From Amycolatopsis azurea DSM 43854 (GTDB taxonomy: Bacteria; Actinomycetota; Actinomycetes; Mycobacteriales; Pseudonocardiaceae): 64,000 nt of DNA. The stretch lies in assembly GCF_001995215.1 (NCBI RefSeq), contig NZ_MUXN01000017.1:62001-126000 (forward strand). The letters are read 5' to 3'. The translations under genes were made by a program, and so were the position numbers. The notes beneath the pieces were generated by a model that was not told where the DNA came from, made no database searches, and was given only the letters and a program-made list of their open reading frames with translations. Of the stretch, positions 45,100-54,482 are shown piece by piece (position 1 is the stretch's first letter; every line of letters begins with the position of its first letter).

Positions 45100-45878
45100 A
45101 CGACCTGACCAACCCGAAGAACTTGCGGCAGTGGCAGGACGAACTGGCCTCGCTCGCCGCCAAGCTCACCGACCCGATCACCCTCAAGGTGATCCGCGAC
45201 GACCTGACGACCACGACGCACACCAAACCGGGATTGCTCGAGCAGCTGCGCCAAGCGCACGCGCACGGGGGCGAGACCGGCAAGGCATCGGGCAGCTCGC
45301 CCGGCGCCCCGATCCGGGTCGCCGCGGCCGACTTGCAGCGCAACCTCGACCGCGAGGCCGCGACGCTCCACTTCAACACCTTGGTGCAGGACGCTGACGT
45401 CGTGTCCCGGATCCGCGCGGCCGCCGGCATCGCCGGGCGCTGGGCCGACGTCCACCGGGTCGCAAACGCCGTGCTCGAGCTGCGGTACATGGTGGAGCGG
45501 ATCGAGGAGCTGCTCGACCCGCCGCGACGGCTGCACATCGCCGCGGCCTGCCCCGCGTGCGGGCAGGGCATGGTGTGGCGCCTCGACCCGAGTACCGGCG
45601 AACTGGTCCAGGCCCCGGCGCTCGCCCTCGACGCCCGCACCGGCTGCACCTGCCTCGGATGCGGGCAGGTGTGGGGCCCGGAAAACCTCGAGTTCCTACA
45701 GGGCGTGCTCACTGTGGAGCAGACACAGCGGCCGCGGCTGCGCAGCAGCGCCGAGGGCAACGGGCACCGCTCCGAGGTCCCGCTCACCCACACCGGCGAC
45801 CCGGACCGTAACGACGACCAGGCGGCCGCGCGATCTGCTGGAGTGAACTCCGACCAGCGAGGGGGAGCACGTCCATGA
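45096..45878 (+). CDS. Phage protein with zinc ribbon, function unknown
   Basis: 260 residues from GTG 45,096. Helical N-terminal 150 residues, then a zinc ribbon: ACPACGQGMVW … CTCLGCGQVWG (about residues 156-195), and a disordered tail. Similar helical-plus-ribbon proteins are common in actinophage early regions without known function. Confidence 0.6.
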   Translation: MNDLTNPKNLRQWQDELASLAAKLTDPITLKVIRDDLTTTTHTKPGLLEQLRQAHAHGGETGKASGSSPGAPIRVAAADLQRNLDREAATLHFNTLVQDADVVSRIRAAAGIAGRWADVHRVANAVLELRYMVERIEELLDPPRRLHIAAACPACGQGMVWRLDPSTGELVQAPALALDARTGCTCLGCGQVWGPENLEFLQGVLTVEQTQRPRLRSSAEGNGHRSEVPLTHTGDPDRNDDQAAARSAGVNSDQRGGARP

Positions 45879-46465
45879 CGAATGAGTACGAGTACTACGC
45901 ACGTTCGACCGGCGACTGCGGGCACCCGCAGAACGGCAATGGCAACTGCTTCGAGCCCGGTTGCCCACACTCGAACAGCCGGCGGCACCACCCGCACGCC
46001 GGGCAGCCCGTCGACGAGGTGGCCGAGTTCGTGCGGGCTCGCCTCATCGCCAGTAAAGAGGCCGCGCAGGACCAGCCCGGCCACGTTGCGGCGCGCGAGG
46101 TGCGCCGGGTCGACGGGCTGCTGCAACTGCTCGAGGTGTGGGAGTCCAACCGGGATCTCGGCGACCGGCCGCACCCACTCGAGCTGCGGTTACCCTCGCT
46201 GCTCGCCGTCGAATTCGTCGAGGATCCCGACCGCGAGGTCGACCCGGTGCTCGACCTGCCTTACGACGAGCAGCAGGCCGTCACCAACGCTCTGGAAGAG
46301 ATCGGCCGGACCGTGGCGCGGCTGCTCGCCGACGTCCCCGCCGACAACCGGCGGGTACAGGCGCTCATCAATCGCGCCATGGCGTCCTCGTCGGACACGT
46401 TCACCGCGCTCGAGGCGATCGCCGCCGCGTGCCCCGACCTGCCGCGCGCAGGCAACACGCGTTAA
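45875..46465 (+). CDS. Hypothetical phage protein
   Basis: 196 residues. The N-terminus has a Cys/His cluster (CGHPQNGNGNCFEPGCPHS). Then comes VDEVAEFVRARLIASKEAAQ with a nearby EVRRVDGLLQLLEVWE, reminiscent of DUF6221-type actinobacterial proteins. The C-terminus is helical. Last gene of the early operon; a terminator follows. Confidence 0.55.
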   Translation: MTNEYEYYARSTGDCGHPQNGNGNCFEPGCPHSNSRRHHPHAGQPVDEVAEFVRARLIASKEAAQDQPGHVAAREVRRVDGLLQLLEVWESNRDLGDRPHPLELRLPSLLAVEFVEDPDREVDPVLDLPYDEQQAVTNALEEIGRTVARLLADVPADNRRVQALINRAMASSSDTFTALEAIAAACPDLPRAGNTR

Positions 46466-46548
46466 ACCGAACCCCTGTTCGACTAACCGGTGATCGTTCT
46501 GCATACTGGGGGCACTTAGGCGAAGTGTGCCCGGACACGGCACCGAGT

Positions 46549-46578
46549 GAAGCCCCGACCCGAACAGGTCGGGGCTTC
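46549..46578 (+). terminator. Terminator between early and late regions
   Basis: Perfect 12-bp stem GAAGCCCCGACC / GGTCGGGGCTTC with a 6-base loop, followed by TCTCGTCT. Lies 83 bases after the last early gene and 33 before the HNH gene, so late transcription probably begins nearby. Confidence 0.8.
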
Positions 46579-46610
46579 TCTCGTCTCGCCGCCCTCATGA
46601 GCTCTACGTC

Positions 46611-46973
46611 ATGGCTGATGTGGACGCGCCGTCGCCGCCGGGCTGCTGTTCGGACTCCACATGTCCGAGGCCCGGCCCAACACTTCGGGGCGGGGGAATG
46701 GCCTCGGCGAACGGGCGCCCGTGGCGCCGGGTCACTGCGCAGCTGCGCGAACTTGCGGCCGCATCCGGTGCCGCGTGCGGGTTGTGTGGGCACCGGATCG
46801 ACCTCGGCCTGCCCGCCGGGCACAAGTGGTCGTTCACCGCGGACCACATCGTGCCGCGGAGCAAGGGCGGCCCGGACACCCTCGACAACGCGCGGCCCGC
46901 GCATCGCAGCTGCAATTCGAGCCGCGGCAACCGGGCACGCGAAGCGCCGATGCCGACATCGCGAAGGTGGTGA
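46611..46973 (+). CDS. HNH endonuclease next to terminase
   Basis: 120 residues. C-terminal HNH domain: ACGLCGHRIDLGL, SFTADHIVPRSKGG, ARPAHRSCNSSRGNR (Cys pairs and the HNH core). Start ATG 46,611; ATG 46,698 is possible and would keep the whole nuclease domain. HNH proteins next to the terminase are needed with it for cos cleavage and packaging in several HK97-like phages, the likely role here. Confidence 0.85.
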   Translation: MADVDAPSPPGCCSDSTCPRPGPTLRGGGMASANGRPWRRVTAQLRELAAASGAACGLCGHRIDLGLPAGHKWSFTADHIVPRSKGGPDTLDNARPAHRSCNSSRGNRAREAPMPTSRRW

Positions 46974-46975
46974 CC

Positions 46976-47428
46976 ATGCGCCGGGTAGTGGTGATCGCGG
47001 GCCCGATCTGCGCGGGCAAGACCACGCTCGCCCACAAGCTCGCCGAGGAGCAGGGCGGGCGGGTGCTTGACCGTGACGAGATCGCCCGCGTGATGGGCAG
47101 CCCGCGCAAGTGGCTGCACAGCAAGACCTACAGCCAACGGGCCGAACAGGTGATGCGCCTCGAGCTGGACCGGATCGCCAAGTCGCGCGACGACATCGTA
47201 TTCGTGGTGCGGTCCCTGCCCGTGGCAGCACAGCGCGCCGCGCTGGTCGAGAGACTGCGAGCCGAGTTGATCCTGCTGGATCCCGGCCGCGACGAATGCG
47301 TGCGCCGCGCACGAGGTGACCGCCGGCCACCGGGCAGCGTGCCCGCTATCCACCGGTGGTACGCCCGGTACCTGCCCGGAGTCGAACCGCCGATCGAGGA
47401 GCAGTTCGCAACCTCGCGTGACTGGTGA
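46976..47428 (+). CDS. P-loop kinase-like protein
   Basis: 150 residues. Walker A VVVIAGPICAGKTTLAHKLA near the N-terminus, then RVLDRDEIARVMG and a lid-like RRARGDRRPPG. Resembles small polynucleotide/nucleoside kinases of the AAA_33/zeta group. Follows the HNH gene by 2 bases. May act in DNA end repair or nucleotide metabolism during packaging; inference only. Confidence 0.7.
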   Translation: MRRVVVIAGPICAGKTTLAHKLAEEQGGRVLDRDEIARVMGSPRKWLHSKTYSQRAEQVMRLELDRIAKSRDDIVFVVRSLPVAAQRAALVERLRAELILLDPGRDECVRRARGDRRPPGSVPAIHRWYARYLPGVEPPIEEQFATSRDW

Positions 47429-47564
47429 CCACCGTCCGCATGCGACACAGCCTCGCTCATCGATGCGCACCGCGCTGACCTGGGGTTTTTAGACGCGGAC
47501 GCACGGGAGACCCCGCGCCCACCATCCCTGAATTTCTCCCCGGCAGGACAACACAGGGCGGAGG

Positions 47565-48146
47565 GTGATCACATTGACGGCCGAACGGATCACGACGATC
47601 AGCGATGTGATCGCCGACGAGATCAAGGCGACGCGCAAGCGCGCCGGGCTCACGCGCGGCGAGTTCGCCGCGGCCGCATGGGAGCGCGGCGCGCCGGAGT
47701 CGTTCAGTGCCGCCGTGGTCGGCTACATCGAGACCGGCCGCCCGGACAAGGAAGGCCGCCGGCGGCGAGAGGTCACGGTCGACGAACTGCGCTTCATCGC
47801 CGCCGCCGCCGGAACGACCGGGCTCGGTCTCCTCGGCGAGCACGCCGCACTGCTCGGCGGCGACGAGCCACCGGAGTGCCCGCGCTGCGCCGCGGAAACG
47901 GGCACGCTCGAGCGGCAGGTGCGCGAGGACATCGCCGCACTCGGCGACCTCGCCGACACCGAACCGGCGCTCGCCGAACTCGCCTACGCCCTCGCGGCCG
48001 CGGTCGACCGCGGCGCCGACGAATCCCCGATACCGCCGCTCGCGAAAGAGTTGCGCGCGACGCTCAAGGCGCTGACCGACGCCGTAGCCGTCCGCACGGC
48101 GCCGGATGACGACGACGAGTTCGGCGACCTCGACGACCCGGAGTAG
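47565..48146 (+). CDS. HTH protein, candidate terminase small subunit
   Basis: 193 residues from GTG 47,565; a TTG 9 bases later is possible. An N-terminal helix-turn-helix-like region reads IKATRKRAGLTRGEFAAAAW, then SAAVVGYIETGR. Next come a CPRC pair and a helical acidic C-terminus. Position 20 bases before the large terminase subunit is where the small subunit is usually encoded, and small subunits carry DNA-binding HTH domains. A regulator is the alternative. The 136 gene-free bases before it could contain the packaging site. Confidence 0.55.
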   Translation: MITLTAERITTISDVIADEIKATRKRAGLTRGEFAAAAWERGAPESFSAAVVGYIETGRPDKEGRRRREVTVDELRFIAAAAGTTGLGLLGEHAALLGGDEPPECPRCAAETGTLERQVREDIAALGDLADTEPALAELAYALAAAVDRGADESPIPPLAKELRATLKALTDAVAVRTAPDDDDEFGDLDDPE

Positions 48147-48166
48147 CACCGAGGGGAGGTCCTCGC

Positions 48167-49687
48167 GTGCCCCTGTCCGAAGAGGACCGAACAGAAGCCC
48201 TCAAAGCGCAGCTGCTCGACGTGTACGGGCTGCGGTGTGTTCCCCGGTGGGGGACGCCGCGCGACCTGTCACGGAAGACGTACGGGCCCAAGGTGGCGCG
48301 GATCGCCGAGGCGTTCGGAACGCCGTTTATGCCCTGGCAGCGGTACGTCGCCGACGTCGCGCTCGAGGTCGACCCCGTCACCGGACGTCTGGCCTACCGC
48401 GACATCCTGCTCATGGTGCCCCGGCAGTCGGGCAAGACCACGCTTCTGCTCGCCAAGATGGTGTGGCGAGCGAACGCATGGGCACGGCAGAACATCCTCT
48501 ACGCGGCACAGACCCGCAACTCAGCCCGCAAGAAGTGGGAAGAGGAGCACGTCGCCGCCATCGACGCCGCGGCCCGGTTCGCCGGGCGCTACACCGTGCA
48601 CAAGGCCAACGGCAACGAGGCGATCCGGTGGCGCAACCGCAGTCGTCACGGGATCACCTCGAACACCGAGACGGCCGGCCACGGTGAGACGTTGGACGAC
48701 GGCACGATCGACGAGGCGTTCGCGCACGAGGACGGCCGGATGGAACAGGCGTTCTCTCCGGCGATGATCACTCGCCCGCAACCTCAGCAGTGGGTGGTGT
48801 CCACCGCGGGCACCCTCGCGAAGTCGCACTTCCTCAACGGCAAGCGCAAGCGCGGCCGCGCGATCATCGAGAGCGGCCTGCCGTCCACGTTCGCCGTGTT
48901 CGACTGGACCGTCGGTGACCGCTACGACCGCGACGACCCGGCGACCTGGTGGTCGTGCATGCCCGCGCTCGGCCACACCGTCACCGAGGCCGCCGTGCGT
49001 TCGGAGCGGGAAAAGATGGAGGCGGCCGAATTCGACCGCGCCTATCTCAACGTCACGAAAACCGTGGTCGTCGCCGACGACCCGAACGTGCCCACCAAGT
49101 GGTGGGCGGACCGGCACGACGCGCGATCTTCGGCGGCCGACATCACGCTCGCGGTCGATATCACACCGGACCGACAGAAAACCGCGATCATGGCTTACGG
49201 GCGCCGCCCGGACGGCCGCGGGCACGTCGAGATCATCGAGAACCGCGACGGCACCGACGGCGTGGTCGAACGGCTTATCGAGCTGCGTGACCGGCACAAC
49301 CCGATCGCCCTCGGCCTCGACGTCGCAGGGCCCGCCGGGTCGCTGCTGGTCCCGCTCAACAAAGCCGGATTCAAGGTCCCCGACGACCCGACGAAACCGG
49401 AGCGTGGGCAACTCGCGATCCCGACCACGCGGGAAGTCGCCGCCGCGTGCGGCGCGTTCGCCGACGCAGTGGAGCACGACCACCTGCGCCACCTCAACCA
49501 ACGACCGCTCAACGAAGCGTTGGCCGGCGCCCGAACCCGTCCTCTCGGCGACGCGTGGGCATGGGCCCGCCGCACGAGCGACTCGAATATCGCGCCGCTA
49601 GTGGGCGGGACCGTCGCCCGCTGGGCGCACGAAAGCCGCGCGCACCTGATCGTCGATGACTACGACCCGGTGGGGAACTTCTGGTGA
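48167..49687 (+). CDS. terL: Terminase large subunit
   Basis: 506 residues. N-terminal ATPase with LLMVPRQSGKTTLLLAKMVW (Walker A) and a Walker B-like DDGTIDEAF followed by the coupling motif VVSTAGTL. The C-terminal RNase H-like nuclease starts near ITLAVDITPDRQKTAIM, with its acidic residues in place. Starts GTG 48,167 after GGGGAGG. Packages DNA into the procapsid. Typical of HK97-type siphophages of Actinobacteria. Confidence 0.93.
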   Translation: MPLSEEDRTEALKAQLLDVYGLRCVPRWGTPRDLSRKTYGPKVARIAEAFGTPFMPWQRYVADVALEVDPVTGRLAYRDILLMVPRQSGKTTLLLAKMVWRANAWARQNILYAAQTRNSARKKWEEEHVAAIDAAARFAGRYTVHKANGNEAIRWRNRSRHGITSNTETAGHGETLDDGTIDEAFAHEDGRMEQAFSPAMITRPQPQQWVVSTAGTLAKSHFLNGKRKRGRAIIESGLPSTFAVFDWTVGDRYDRDDPATWWSCMPALGHTVTEAAVRSEREKMEAAEFDRAYLNVTKTVVVADDPNVPTKWWADRHDARSSAADITLAVDITPDRQKTAIMAYGRRPDGRGHVEIIENRDGTDGVVERLIELRDRHNPIALGLDVAGPAGSLLVPLNKAGFKVPDDPTKPERGQLAIPTTREVAAACGAFADAVEHDHLRHLNQRPLNEALAGARTRPLGDAWAWARRTSDSNIAPLVGGTVARWAHESRAHLIVDDYDPVGNFW

Positions 49688-49700
49688 AAGGGGACATCCC

Positions 49701-49892
49701 GTGACGAAGCTGCGCACCGCCTACCGCGCCGCCGCCGGTGCCGTGGCGACGTTCGCCGGGCACACCGTCCGCAGTGGACCCGGCATCGGCGCCGGGGTGT
49801 GTTTCGTGCTCGCCGGGTGGCTGGTCGCGGTTCCGCTTGGTCTCGCGATCGCCGGGGCGTTCCTGCTGTGGGCGGATTGGCGGATCCGGTGA
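49701..49892 (+). CDS. Small phage membrane protein between terminase and portal
   Basis: 63 residues: a short basic N-terminus, then one long or two short hydrophobic helices (about residues 31-57, GVCFVLAGWLVAVPLGLAIA). GTG start behind AAAGGGGAC; the stop overlaps the portal start. Function unknown. Confidence 0.55.
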   Translation: MTKLRTAYRAAAGAVATFAGHTVRSGPGIGAGVCFVLAGWLVAVPLGLAIAGAFLLWADWRIR

Positions 49893-51085
49893 GCCTCTGG
49901 TTTCGCAGCGCCAAACCCGAACAGCGGCCACAGATCTACTCGCCTGCGCCGTATCCGGTGCTTGCGCCGGGATCGTATGCCGATGTTGATCTGTCCTCGG
50001 CCGAGAGTGCGCTGCAATCGATCGCCGTGCACAGCGCGGTCGACCTGATCGCCTCGCTGTGTTCGGAACTGCCGGTCGAGGTCTACGCCGGTGAGGGCCC
50101 TGACCGGCGCAAGCTCACGACGCCGGGCAACCTCAAGGATCCATCGGGCGAGGGGCAGGGGCTCGAGGACTGGGCCTATCAGCTTGTCGAGTCGTGGCTG
50201 CTGCGCGGCAACGCGTTCGGGGACATCCTTGATGGCACGGTGGCGCAGCCGCGGCAGGTGCTGTTGCAGCACCCCGACGACGTCACCGGCTGGATCGAGG
50301 ACGGCACGCCGGTGTGGAACGTCCGCGGCCGCCAGGTCGACGCCGCCCGGTGGATGCACCGGCGGGTGATGCCGGTCGCCGGGCGGGTGCTCGGCGTCTC
50401 GCCGATCCAGTTCCACGCGTCCACGGTCGGGCTGTCGATCACGTCGGTGAAGTTCGGCGAATCGTGGTTCCGTGACGGCGCGCACCCCTCGGCGCTGCTG
50501 ACCAACGAGGAAGCGTCGATCAACGAACAGCAGGCGCGCGACGTCAAGAACCGGTTCCTCGCCGCGCTGCGCGGCAACCGCGAACCCGTGGTGATGGGCA
50601 AGGGCTGGAAGTACCAGGCGATCCAGATCAGCCCGGAGGAATCGCAGTTCCTCGCGACGCAGGGCTACACCGAAGCGCAGTGCGCCCGGATGTTCGGGCC
50701 CGGTATCGCCGAGGTGCTCGGCTACGAATCCGGCGGGTCGCTGACCTACACGAACGTGGAGTCGCGTTCGGCGCACCTGTTGGTGCTCACCATCAACAAG
50801 TGGTTGCGGCGTCTCGAGCGAGCACTGACCGCGCTGCTTCCCGCGCCGCAGTATGCCGTGATCCCTCGTGAGGGGATCTTGCAGGCGACCACGTTGGACA
50901 AGTACCGGGCGCATGAGTCCGCGCTGCGCAACCGGTGGAAGACCGTCAACGAGATCAGGCAGGGCGAGAACCTGCGCCCCGTGCCGTGGGGCGATAAGCC
51001 GAACACGGCCGGAACCGGTGCCCCGCAGGGGAAGACCGGCGACACCGGCGACGACACCGACAACAAGGAGGACGGCACCCCGTGA
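49889..51085 (+). CDS. HK97-family portal protein
   Basis: 398 residues from GTG 49,889, overlapping the preceding stop. Portal motifs include HSAVDLIASLCSELPVEVY, ESWLLRGNAFGDIL and FGPGIAEVLGYESGGSLTYT. The C-terminal tail is acidic. Forms the dodecameric DNA channel and head-tail vertex. Directly followed by the protease, as in HK97. Confidence 0.92.
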   Translation: MSLWFRSAKPEQRPQIYSPAPYPVLAPGSYADVDLSSAESALQSIAVHSAVDLIASLCSELPVEVYAGEGPDRRKLTTPGNLKDPSGEGQGLEDWAYQLVESWLLRGNAFGDILDGTVAQPRQVLLQHPDDVTGWIEDGTPVWNVRGRQVDAARWMHRRVMPVAGRVLGVSPIQFHASTVGLSITSVKFGESWFRDGAHPSALLTNEEASINEQQARDVKNRFLAALRGNREPVVMGKGWKYQAIQISPEESQFLATQGYTEAQCARMFGPGIAEVLGYESGGSLTYTNVESRSAHLLVLTINKWLRRLERALTALLPAPQYAVIPREGILQATTLDKYRAHESALRNRWKTVNEIRQGENLRPVPWGDKPNTAGTGAPQGKTGDTGDDTDNKEDGTP

Positions 51086-51876
51086 ACATCCTGACCGTGC
51101 CCGACCTCGACCTCGTGCGCGCGGTGCCGACCTGTGTCCGGGCCGACCGCGCCGAGGCCGAGGCAGGCGTCATGCCCACGATGGTCGTGCGGTTCTCCGC
51201 GTTCGATCGCTGGTACGAAATCGATTCGTGGTGGGAGGGCCGGTTTCTGGAGCGGACCGCCCGCGGCGCGTTCACCAAAACGATCAGCGAGAACCGCGCC
51301 AACATCAAGGTGCTCTACGACCACGGGTTCGACTACCAGATCGGGAACAAGGTTCTCGGCACGATCGAGGATCTGCGCGAGGACCCCGATTCCCCGGTCG
51401 GCGAGGTCCCGCTGTTCGACACGTCCTATAACCGTGACCTTCTGCCGGGCATCGAGGCGGGCGCCTACGGCTCGAGCTTCCGCATGCGGGTGATCAAGGA
51501 CGAGTGGAACGACGACCCCGGCCGCAGTGACCACAACCCGGACGGGATCCCGGAACGCACCATCAAAGAGGTGCGGCTGTTCGAGTTCGGGCCCGTCACG
51601 TGGCCGGCCAATCCGGACGCCACCGCCGGTGTCCGCGGCCTGACCGACACCTATTACGAGCGGCTGCGCTCGCGCGACCCGAACGCGGTCGACGACCTGC
51701 GTAGCCGGATCCAGACCCACCGCACTCCCGCCGACCGGGCAGCCGCCGAGGGCACTGCCCGCCGACAGGGAGCCGCATCCGACACCGACGAGCCGGCCGC
51801 GCGCCACTCGAGCGGGCTCACGCACGCCGCACGGCGTGCGCGCCTTTACCCCTACTTGGAAAGGAAACCGTCGTGA
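51082..51876 (+). CDS. HK97-type prohead protease
   Basis: 264 residues. Catalytic-type segments NIKVLYDHGFDYQIGNKVLG (His) and GIEAGAYGSSFRMRV (Ser), with an EVRLFEFGPVTWPANPDATA stretch, as in family U35/S78 proteases. The C-terminal 70 residues are charged and probably self-cleaved. Processes the capsid scaffold. Overlaps portal and capsid genes. Confidence 0.9.
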   Translation: MNILTVPDLDLVRAVPTCVRADRAEAEAGVMPTMVVRFSAFDRWYEIDSWWEGRFLERTARGAFTKTISENRANIKVLYDHGFDYQIGNKVLGTIEDLREDPDSPVGEVPLFDTSYNRDLLPGIEAGAYGSSFRMRVIKDEWNDDPGRSDHNPDGIPERTIKEVRLFEFGPVTWPANPDATAGVRGLTDTYYERLRSRDPNAVDDLRSRIQTHRTPADRAAAEGTARRQGAASDTDEPAARHSSGLTHAARRARLYPYLERKPS

Positions 51877-53366
51877 CGCTCGAGGAAATGCGCGCACGGC
51901 TCGAGGCGATCGAGACCGAGCGGCGAGAGCTGCATACCAGCGCGGGCGAGAACGCGCTGACCGACGAGCAGCAGACCCGATGGGATGCGCTCGACACCGA
52001 GGAGACCGGGCTGCGCTCGGACGTCCGCGCGGCCGAGACCGCCGCCCGCGAAGCGGCCGAGGCCGAGACCCGGTCGGCGCGGGTGGCCGAATCCCGCGCC
52101 CGCTACGGCGCGCGGATGGGCAGCACCGACGATCCGCTCGGCGAGCCGGACGCGTTGCGCGGCACGTTCCGTGGCAACCCGTGGGACCTCAACGCGGTCA
52201 CCCGGTCGCTGTACCAGGAGACCCCGGAGCGTGGCGGGGCTGACCTCGCCGCCCGTGCGATGGCCGCTGTGGAGCATTGCCGCGGTGTGAACGACGCGTC
52301 GAAGCAGCGGATCACGCAGCTGCTCGAGGGATCCGACTTCACTGACGACGAGGAAGAGGGCCGGTCGGCGCGCAAGGTCGCCGCGCAGATCATCGCCACG
52401 TCGTCCCCGGAGTACATGCGCGCGTGGTCCAAGGCGTTCAAGACCGGCATGCGCAACGGGCACCCGGACGTCGAGGCGCTCGCCGTGTTGCAGCGCGCCG
52501 CGTCGCTGACCGACGCCGCCGGCGGTTACGCCGTCCCGTTGCCGGTCGACCCGACGCTGATCCTGAACAGCGACGGAACGGTGTCCCCCATCCGGGAGAT
52601 CGCGACGAATCGCACGATCGTCACGGACAAGCTGCGCAGCGTCAACGCGACTGCGGTCACGGCGTCCTACGACCTCGAGGCGGCCGAGGTGTCCGACGAC
52701 GCCCCGACGTACGCGAACCGCGACATCGATATGCACATGGCACGGGCGTTCATTCCGCACTCGATCGAGATCGGGATGGATTACCCGAACTTCACGCAGG
52801 ACGTCGCGTTCCTGCTCGCCACCGCCAAGAAGGACCTCGAGAACAACAAGTTCGTGCTCGGCAACGGCACCACGGAACCGCGCGGCATCGTGACCGCGCT
52901 GACCGGGACCGCGTTCGAGCTGACTTCCACCACCGCGGACACCTTCGCGATGGCGGACGTGTACAAGGTCGACGACGACCTGCCGGAGAACTTCGCCGAC
53001 ACCGCATCGTGGATCGGCAACAAGAAGATCTTTTCGGCGATCCGGCAGGCGGGCGGGGCGAACCTGGATGACTTCTGGGCGAACGCTCGCGAAGGTCTCC
53101 CGGCGCGGCTGCTGGATCACCCGCTCTACCGCACGTCGGCGATGGATGGCGTGATCAACGCGACGCAGGAGAACCGCGTTCTCGTGCTCGGCGACTTCCG
53201 GTTCTTCTGGGTGGTCGACCGGGTCGGGTTCTCCATCGAGCTGATCCCGCACCTGTTCCACACCGGCAACAACCGGCCGTCGGGGCAGCGCGGTGTGTTC
53301 GCCTACTGGCGCAACGGATCCGACTCCGTGCTCGACCGCGCGTTCCGGATGCTCAACGTCACCTGA
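51873..53366 (+). CDS. HK97-type major capsid protein with N-terminal scaffold
   Basis: 497 residues. Residues 1 to about 90 are a charged coiled-coil delta/scaffold domain (MTLEEMRARLEAIETERREL…). The HK97 fold follows, with LQRAASLTDAAGGYAVPLPV leading into the E-loop and P-domain, and LLDHPLYRTSAMDGV late in the chain. Starts GTG 51,873 overlapping the protease stop. The scaffold is expected to be removed by the protease. A strong hairpin follows the gene. Confidence 0.93.
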   Translation: MTLEEMRARLEAIETERRELHTSAGENALTDEQQTRWDALDTEETGLRSDVRAAETAAREAAEAETRSARVAESRARYGARMGSTDDPLGEPDALRGTFRGNPWDLNAVTRSLYQETPERGGADLAARAMAAVEHCRGVNDASKQRITQLLEGSDFTDDEEEGRSARKVAAQIIATSSPEYMRAWSKAFKTGMRNGHPDVEALAVLQRAASLTDAAGGYAVPLPVDPTLILNSDGTVSPIREIATNRTIVTDKLRSVNATAVTASYDLEAAEVSDDAPTYANRDIDMHMARAFIPHSIEIGMDYPNFTQDVAFLLATAKKDLENNKFVLGNGTTEPRGIVTALTGTAFELTSTTADTFAMADVYKVDDDLPENFADTASWIGNKKIFSAIRQAGGANLDDFWANAREGLPARLLDHPLYRTSAMDGVINATQENRVLVLGDFRFFWVVDRVGFSIELIPHLFHTGNNRPSGQRGVFAYWRNGSDSVLDRAFRMLNVT

Positions 53367-53381
53367 TCCACCCGTACCCGC

Positions 53382-53426
53382 GCCGAGGGCGCCCGCTGTC
53401 CCGTGTGGACGCTGGGCGCCCTCGGC
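53382..53426 (+). terminator. Hairpin after the capsid gene
   Basis: Perfect 13-bp stem (GCCGAGGGCGCCC at 53,382 with 53,414-53,426) just past the capsid stop. A partial terminator or stabiliser here would raise capsid message relative to downstream genes. Confidence 0.75.
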
Positions 53427-53453
53427 CGTTTCACCGGAAGGGAAGGCCGTTTC

Positions 53454-53864
53454 ATGGCGCCACAGAAGTACTTGCGAGCGACCACCGGTTTCCTGCTGCC
53501 CGACCACACGATCGTGAAGAAGGGGCAGACCGTCGCCGCCGACGACCGTGTCGTGAAGGGACGCGAGGAGCTGTTCGCGCCGCTCGAGGACACCGTCGAG
53601 ATGCTCACCCGCGCGCCGGGCGAACAGCGGCTCAACGCGCAGCGACCCGACACCGTCGTGATGGCGGCCGCGCCCGCCTCGCGCCGCGCTCGCCGGGCAG
53701 CGCGCAAGGCCGCGGACAAGGCCGAGACACCCCCGGCCGCCACCGGCACGCCGCCGGCCGTCGACGAGCAGGACAACGCCGCGGCCACGGTCGAGGACCA
53801 TGGCGACGGCGCGGCCGCCGTCGAGGACCAGGCGGCCGCCGACGGCGACGCGACCGGGGACTGA
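53454..53864 (+). CDS. Capsid-adjacent phage protein, function unknown
   Basis: 136 residues. The first 60 look like a small beta domain (YLRATTGFLLPDHTIVKKGQ). The rest is Ala/Asp/Glu-rich and disordered. Position between capsid and connector suggests a head decoration or structural accessory protein. Start ATG 53,454 after GGAAGGGAAGG. Confidence 0.6.
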   Translation: MAPQKYLRATTGFLLPDHTIVKKGQTVAADDRVVKGREELFAPLEDTVEMLTRAPGEQRLNAQRPDTVVMAAAPASRRARRAARKAADKAETPPAATGTPPAVDEQDNAAATVEDHGDGAAAVEDQAAADGDATGD

Positions 53865-53870
53865 CCAGGG

Positions 53871-54470
53871 ATGGTCGTCACCGAATACGCCACCTTGGCG
53901 CCGCTCAAGCACGCGCTCAACATCCCGGAGAGCGACACCGCCGAGGACGACGCGTTGAACCGGGTGCTCGTCTCGGCATCGCGCGGTATCGACAGGTCGA
54001 CCGGCCGCCGCTTCTACCGCGACGACGCCGCTACAGCCAAGGTGTTCCCGGTGCGGGGGCGGACGTTGTTCGCCCCCGAGGGTTTCCTGCTGATGCTCGA
54101 CGACGTCGCGACCACCGCCGGGCTGGTCGTCGAGGCGGGCACCGCCTCGGGCGGCTACACGTCGGTGGTCGGCTATGAGCCGTACCCGCTCGACCCCGAT
54201 CCCGGTTGGCCGGTCGACGGGCTGCTGCGGGACCGCATGTGGCCGCAAGGCCCGATGGCGCGCGTGCGGGTCACCGCCGTGTGGGGATGGCCGGAGGTTC
54301 CCGACGACATCGAGCAGGCCACGTTGCTACTCGCCGCGCGGCTGCACCGGCGCAAGGACTCGCCGGAAGGAATCGCCGGGTCCGCCGAGTGGGGACTGAT
54401 CCGGGTCAGCCGCACCGACCCGGACGTCGGCGCGCTCATCGCCCCGTTCATCCGTCCCGGAATCGCGTAG
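53871..54470 (+). CDS. Head-tail connector (adaptor) protein
   Basis: 199 residues. The helical N-terminus (YATLAPLKHALNIPESDTAE) and ALNRVLVSASRGIDRSTGRRF followed by beta strands fit the gp6-like connector family that docks under the portal. Located at the standard position after the capsid. The C-terminal extension is longer than minimal members. Confidence 0.72.
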   Translation: MVVTEYATLAPLKHALNIPESDTAEDDALNRVLVSASRGIDRSTGRRFYRDDAATAKVFPVRGRTLFAPEGFLLMLDDVATTAGLVVEAGTASGGYTSVVGYEPYPLDPDPGWPVDGLLRDRMWPQGPMARVRVTAVWGWPEVPDDIEQATLLLAARLHRRKDSPEGIAGSAEWGLIRVSRTDPDVGALIAPFIRPGIA

Positions 54471-54482
54471 AGAGGGGGACGG

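Noticed and set aside
46466-46560. Possible tRNA gene in the gap after the early operon
   Set aside because: No cloverleaf or T-arm consensus; the structure is explained by a terminator hairpin.
47429-47564. cos site before the terminase genes
   Set aside because: Plausible position, but I see no diagnostic overhang or repeat, so it is mentioned only as a possibility.
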